A DNA stretch of 8,781 nt from Rikenellaceae bacterium. GTDB taxonomy: Bacteria > Bacteroidota > Bacteroidia > Bacteroidales > Rikenellaceae. Below the pieces are notes generated by a model. The model was not told the DNA's origin and did no database searches. It saw only the letters and a program-made list of their open reading frames with translations. Shown in pieces: positions 6,768 to 8,781 of the stretch (position 1 is its first letter; each line of letters starts with the position of its first letter). The position numbers and the translations under genes are program-made. Location: positions 320,510 to 329,290 of the forward strand of contig CABIXK010000002.1 of the NCBI GenBank assembly GCA_902362705.1. Direction: 5' to 3'.

Positions 6768-8645
6768 TCAGAGTTCTACCTCCTGCGTCGGCACGATGTT
6801 CCATGCGAGGATGTTGAGCTTGGCCGAAACGTAGTAGTTGATGGCATCCTTCTGCGGCACGATCGGCTGGTCGTCCGAGCGCAGACCGGTGGCGCGGCCC
6901 TCGATGGTTCTGACGTTGAGGGTGTAGACGTGGTTGCGCACTACGCCGAAGTCGCCGCGGCGCATGTTCTCCCACATGTAGCTGCCGTCCTCCTCGAGGG
7001 GCTTGGTCGGATCGACATTCTGGCCGTAACCCAGGTGGCGGATGGGGATGTTGAAGAATGCGCGGCCGTTGTTGTACACCTCCATCGTGTGGACGTTCTG
7101 CCAGAGCCGGCGGTTCACCTCGTCGAGGTTCGTCGCGTCGACCGCGACATAGTGGGTCCCGTCGTAGAAATGCAGTGCCGGCAGGCCGTCGGCGGTGGCG
7201 CCCTTCAGCTGGAGGGTCACGTAGCGGCCCGCAACGGGCGTCTCGCCGCGTACGGCAGCCTTGGGATGCTCGACGTTGAAGTAATCGGCGTCGGTAGCCT
7301 TTGTGTATTGGTTGGTTGCGTCGTTGTACGTGTAGAGCAGATTCTGACGGGCGATCAGTGCCGCGGCAGCCTCGGCCTCGGAGGGGTAGTAGGTGTTGTG
7401 GTCTACATAGAAGGTTGCGGCGTCCGTCGCATCGTCTACGAGGTACTTGCCGACGATGACGACCGATGCGACCGATGCGACGGGGTTGCCCGTCTCGACG
7501 TTGTTGATGGCGTCGATGAAGGTCGTCGTTTCGCGCGAGTAGAAGTAGGCGGGCGTCGTGCCGAACTTGTCGCTGCCGGCGTCGAATGCCGGGGCGTTGG
7601 CCGATCCTGCGACGCCGTTCTTGATGCCGTTGTAGGAGAAATACTTGACCGCGTAATCCGTCTCTACGGCGTCGGGGTCGTCTACGTCGAGCACATCGTC
7701 GGAAACGTTGGGATAGTCGTTTTTGTAGAACGAAGGCGAACAGCCCCAGAAGCTGCGGTGGTCCGTCTCGTTGTTCCAGCTGTCTGCCATGCCCGTATTC
7801 TTGAATCGATCGACGACGTCTTTGTATGCAGCTACGCCTTCGGTCTCCGACAGAGCGAATTTCTTGGTCTGGTACGACGTCTTGCTCACTGCGTTGGGAC
7901 GCCAGTATTCGGGCACGAACTGCAGCTTCACGGCGGTGCCGTCGGCCGTTTTGAGCTCCTCGTAATCCTTGATCGCATCGGCGGCGATCGACAGCCCGAT
8001 CTTGGCGGAGTAGCGCTCCACATGGATCGTCAGGACCTCGTCGTTGTCGATGGCGCTTTGAGCCTTGTCCATCGAGTCGTACAGCTGGTTGTTCGTGACG
8101 GGGGTGGCCATCATCTTCTCCGTCTGGCCGGTGAAAGGATTGTGTCCGTAGTAGACCGAGTTGGACATGGGGAAGCCGTGCTCCGCCGAGTTGAGCGATG
8201 TGTAGATGTATTTCTGCTCGATCTCTTTGAGCGATAGTCCGTCGAATATGGCCGTTTGGTCGGTCGGGTTGACGAATGCCATGACATAGGCCGGCAGGTT
8301 CTGGCCCTGGGTCAGGTCTACGGCTACGACCTTGGACCAGATGCGCGATGTATTGTCATTGTTGAAGTCGTCCGTTACGTTGCCGTCGGCGATGGGAGTG
8401 GTCTTGGCGATGAAGTTGCCTCCCAGGTCGTAGAAGCAGAATACGATGTTATCGATCTGGCTCTCCTCCGCGGTGCCGTCCTCGTAGGCGCGCGTGCCCG
8501 CGGGGCTCGAAATGGCCACGCTCAGATAGCGTGTCTGGTCCTTGTCGGCGACCTGGGGCTTGGGGTCTACCGGTTCGTCGGACGAGCAGGAGGCTGCGAG
8601 CAGCAGCGCGGCGGCCATTCCGAGCAGGTGTTTGGTCTGTTTCAT
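6768..8645 (-). CDS. Mfa1-family major fimbrial subunit (fimbrillin), lipoprotein precursor
   Basis: This is the shaft pilin of a type V fimbria, 625 residues; P. gingivalis Mfa1 is somewhat shorter. The start at 8645 was chosen over the longer open frame to 8756 because it begins MKQTKHLLGMAAALLLAASC, a clean lipoprotein signal peptide with lipid-acceptor Cys20, and because the longer version would overlap the upstream gene end. SSPAGTRAYED places Arg52 as the likely maturation cleavage site. The C-terminal domain shows the family hallmarks: YFYSRETTTF near 367, GRAFFNIPIRHLGYG at 527-541, VVRNHVYTLNVRTIEG at 568-583, and a last strand YYVSAKLNILAWNIV ending QEVEL. Known family biology: exported as a lipoprotein, matured by an Arg-specific protease, polymerised by strand exchange. 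It is first in the fimbrial set, and a 158-base gap with a hairpin separates it from the anchor gene. Its middle is visibly less GC-rich than the downstream genes. Confidence 0.93.
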   Translation of the reverse strand: MKQTKHLLGMAAALLLAASCSSDEPVDPKPQVADKDQTRYLSVAISSPAGTRAYEDGTAEESQIDNIVFCFYDLGGNFIAKTTPIADGNVTDDFNNDNTSRIWSKVVAVDLTQGQNLPAYVMAFVNPTDQTAIFDGLSLKEIEQKYIYTSLNSAEHGFPMSNSVYYGHNPFTGQTEKMMATPVTNNQLYDSMDKAQSAIDNDEVLTIHVERYSAKIGLSIAADAIKDYEELKTADGTAVKLQFVPEYWRPNAVSKTSYQTKKFALSETEGVAAYKDVVDRFKNTGMADSWNNETDHRSFWGCSPSFYKNDYPNVSDDVLDVDDPDAVETDYAVKYFSYNGIKNGVAGSANAPAFDAGSDKFGTTPAYFYSRETTTFIDAINNVETGNPVASVASVVIVGKYLVDDATDAATFYVDHNTYYPSEAEAAAALIARQNLLYTYNDATNQYTKATDADYFNVEHPKAAVRGETPVAGRYVTLQLKGATADGLPALHFYDGTHYVAVDATNLDEVNRRLWQNVHTMEVYNNGRAFFNIPIRHLGYGQNVDPTKPLEEDGSYMWENMRRGDFGVVRNHVYTLNVRTIEGRATGLRSDDQPIVPQKDAINYYVSAKLNILAWNIVPTQEVEL

Positions 8646-8679
8646 AAGAATGGTTTTTTTGTGGGTTTGTCGTTTTAGG
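8646..8679 (-). promoter_or_regulatory. Short A-rich leader before the major pilin gene
   Basis: The 34 bases between the upstream stop codon and the pilin ATG are, on the coding strand, A-rich and C-rich with almost no G, including a run of seven A (complement of 8654-8660) about ten bases before the start. Bacteroidota genes commonly use A-rich leaders rather than a Shine-Dalgarno match, and none is present here. I found no Bacteroides-type -7 box (TAnnTTTG) in the gap, so the promoter probably lies inside or before the upstream gene, outside the visible sequence. The role as a translation-enhancing leader is inference. Confidence 0.4.
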
Positions 8680-8781
8680 TCAGCGGTTCTCTTCGTCGAG
8701 CTCGTCGATCTGTCGTATTGCGTCGTCGGCGTGTGCGATTCCGGCCTCACGCGCACGCTCGAATAGCTCTTTCGCGGTGTC
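8680..8781 (-). CDS. C-terminal end of an unidentified upstream gene (partial, enters from right edge)
   Basis: Reading the minus strand from the right edge gives 33 sense codons followed by a TGA stop at 8682-8680. The peptide begins DTAKELFERAREAG and ends QIDELDEENR. It is rich in Glu, Asp, Arg and Ala, has no Pro, and reads as a charged helix ending in an acidic tail, as real C-termini often do. Most third positions are G or C, matching the codon bias of the locus. The stop is 34 bases upstream of the Mfa1-type pilin start on the same strand, so it could be the preceding gene of the same transcript. No family can be named from 33 residues. A chance open frame cannot be excluded, because a 102-base open frame is not rare in GC-rich DNA. 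Confidence 0.55.
   Translation of the reverse strand, partial: DTAKELFERAREAGIAHADDAIRQIDELDEENR

Noticed and set aside
6633..8237. A 534-codon plus-strand open frame antisense to the pilin gene.
   Set aside because: The minus-strand frame carries all Mfa1-family landmarks. The antisense product is Val/Arg/Gly-rich with no family features and begins in the hairpin gap.
8646..8756. N-terminal extension of the pilin by 37 residues.
   Set aside because: It would bury the lipoprotein signal peptide, and its residues are generic and charged. The internal ATG at 8645 is the natural start.
8646..8781. Invertible (phase-variable) promoter ahead of the fimbrial genes, as known for some Bacteroidota surface loci.
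   Set aside because: No inverted repeat pair and no TAnnTTTG-type box were seen in the visible 136 bases. Such a switch could still lie beyond the window edge.

Overview
This window looks like one chromosomal locus from a GC-rich gut or oral Bacteroidota. The best guess is Alistipes or another Rikenellaceae, but that genus call is inference only. The evidence is a complete set of Mfa/Fim-type (type V) fimbrial lipoproteins, Bacteroidota-style lipoprotein signal peptides, A-rich leaders in place of strong Shine-Dalgarno sites, and high GC with strong GC3 bias.

All supported genes lie on the minus strand and read from right to left. In transcription order they are: (1) the last 33 codons of an unidentified gene entering from the right edge (8781-8680); (2) an Mfa1-family major fimbrial subunit (8645-6768); (3) a 158-base gap with a perfect 11-bp hairpin; (4) a FimB/Mfa2-family anchor lipoprotein (6609-5551); (5) a fimbrillin-fold minor or accessory lipoprotein (5544-4411); (6) a very large 1123-residue accessory or tip lipoprotein (4394-1023); and (7) a DUF5106-like lipoprotein with a C-terminal thioredoxin-like CxxC domain (1015-23). 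Gaps between genes 4 to 7 are only 6, 16 and 7 bases, so they form a tight translational unit. The first 22 bases of the window hold nothing I can support.

Known biology of type V pili gives the working model. Subunits are exported as lipoproteins. The major and accessory subunits are cut after an arginine by an outer-membrane protease and polymerise by strand exchange, while the Mfa2-type anchor keeps its lipid and ties the fibre to the cell. The sequence fits this. A [TS]-R-A motif lies shortly after the lipid cysteine in the major, accessory and large proteins and is absent from the equivalent region of the anchor. The large protein probably sits at the tip or shaft as an adhesin-like part. 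It has an EF-hand-like calcium loop and two related C-terminal lectin/FISUMP-like segments. It is also the cysteine-rich member, which may explain the thioredoxin-fold lipoprotein at the end of the operon.

The core is a recognisable fimbrial operon. The less-described parts are the large protein, the thioredoxin-fold partner and the hairpin between pilin and anchor. No CRISPR array, RNA gene, insertion sequence or invertible promoter was seen.
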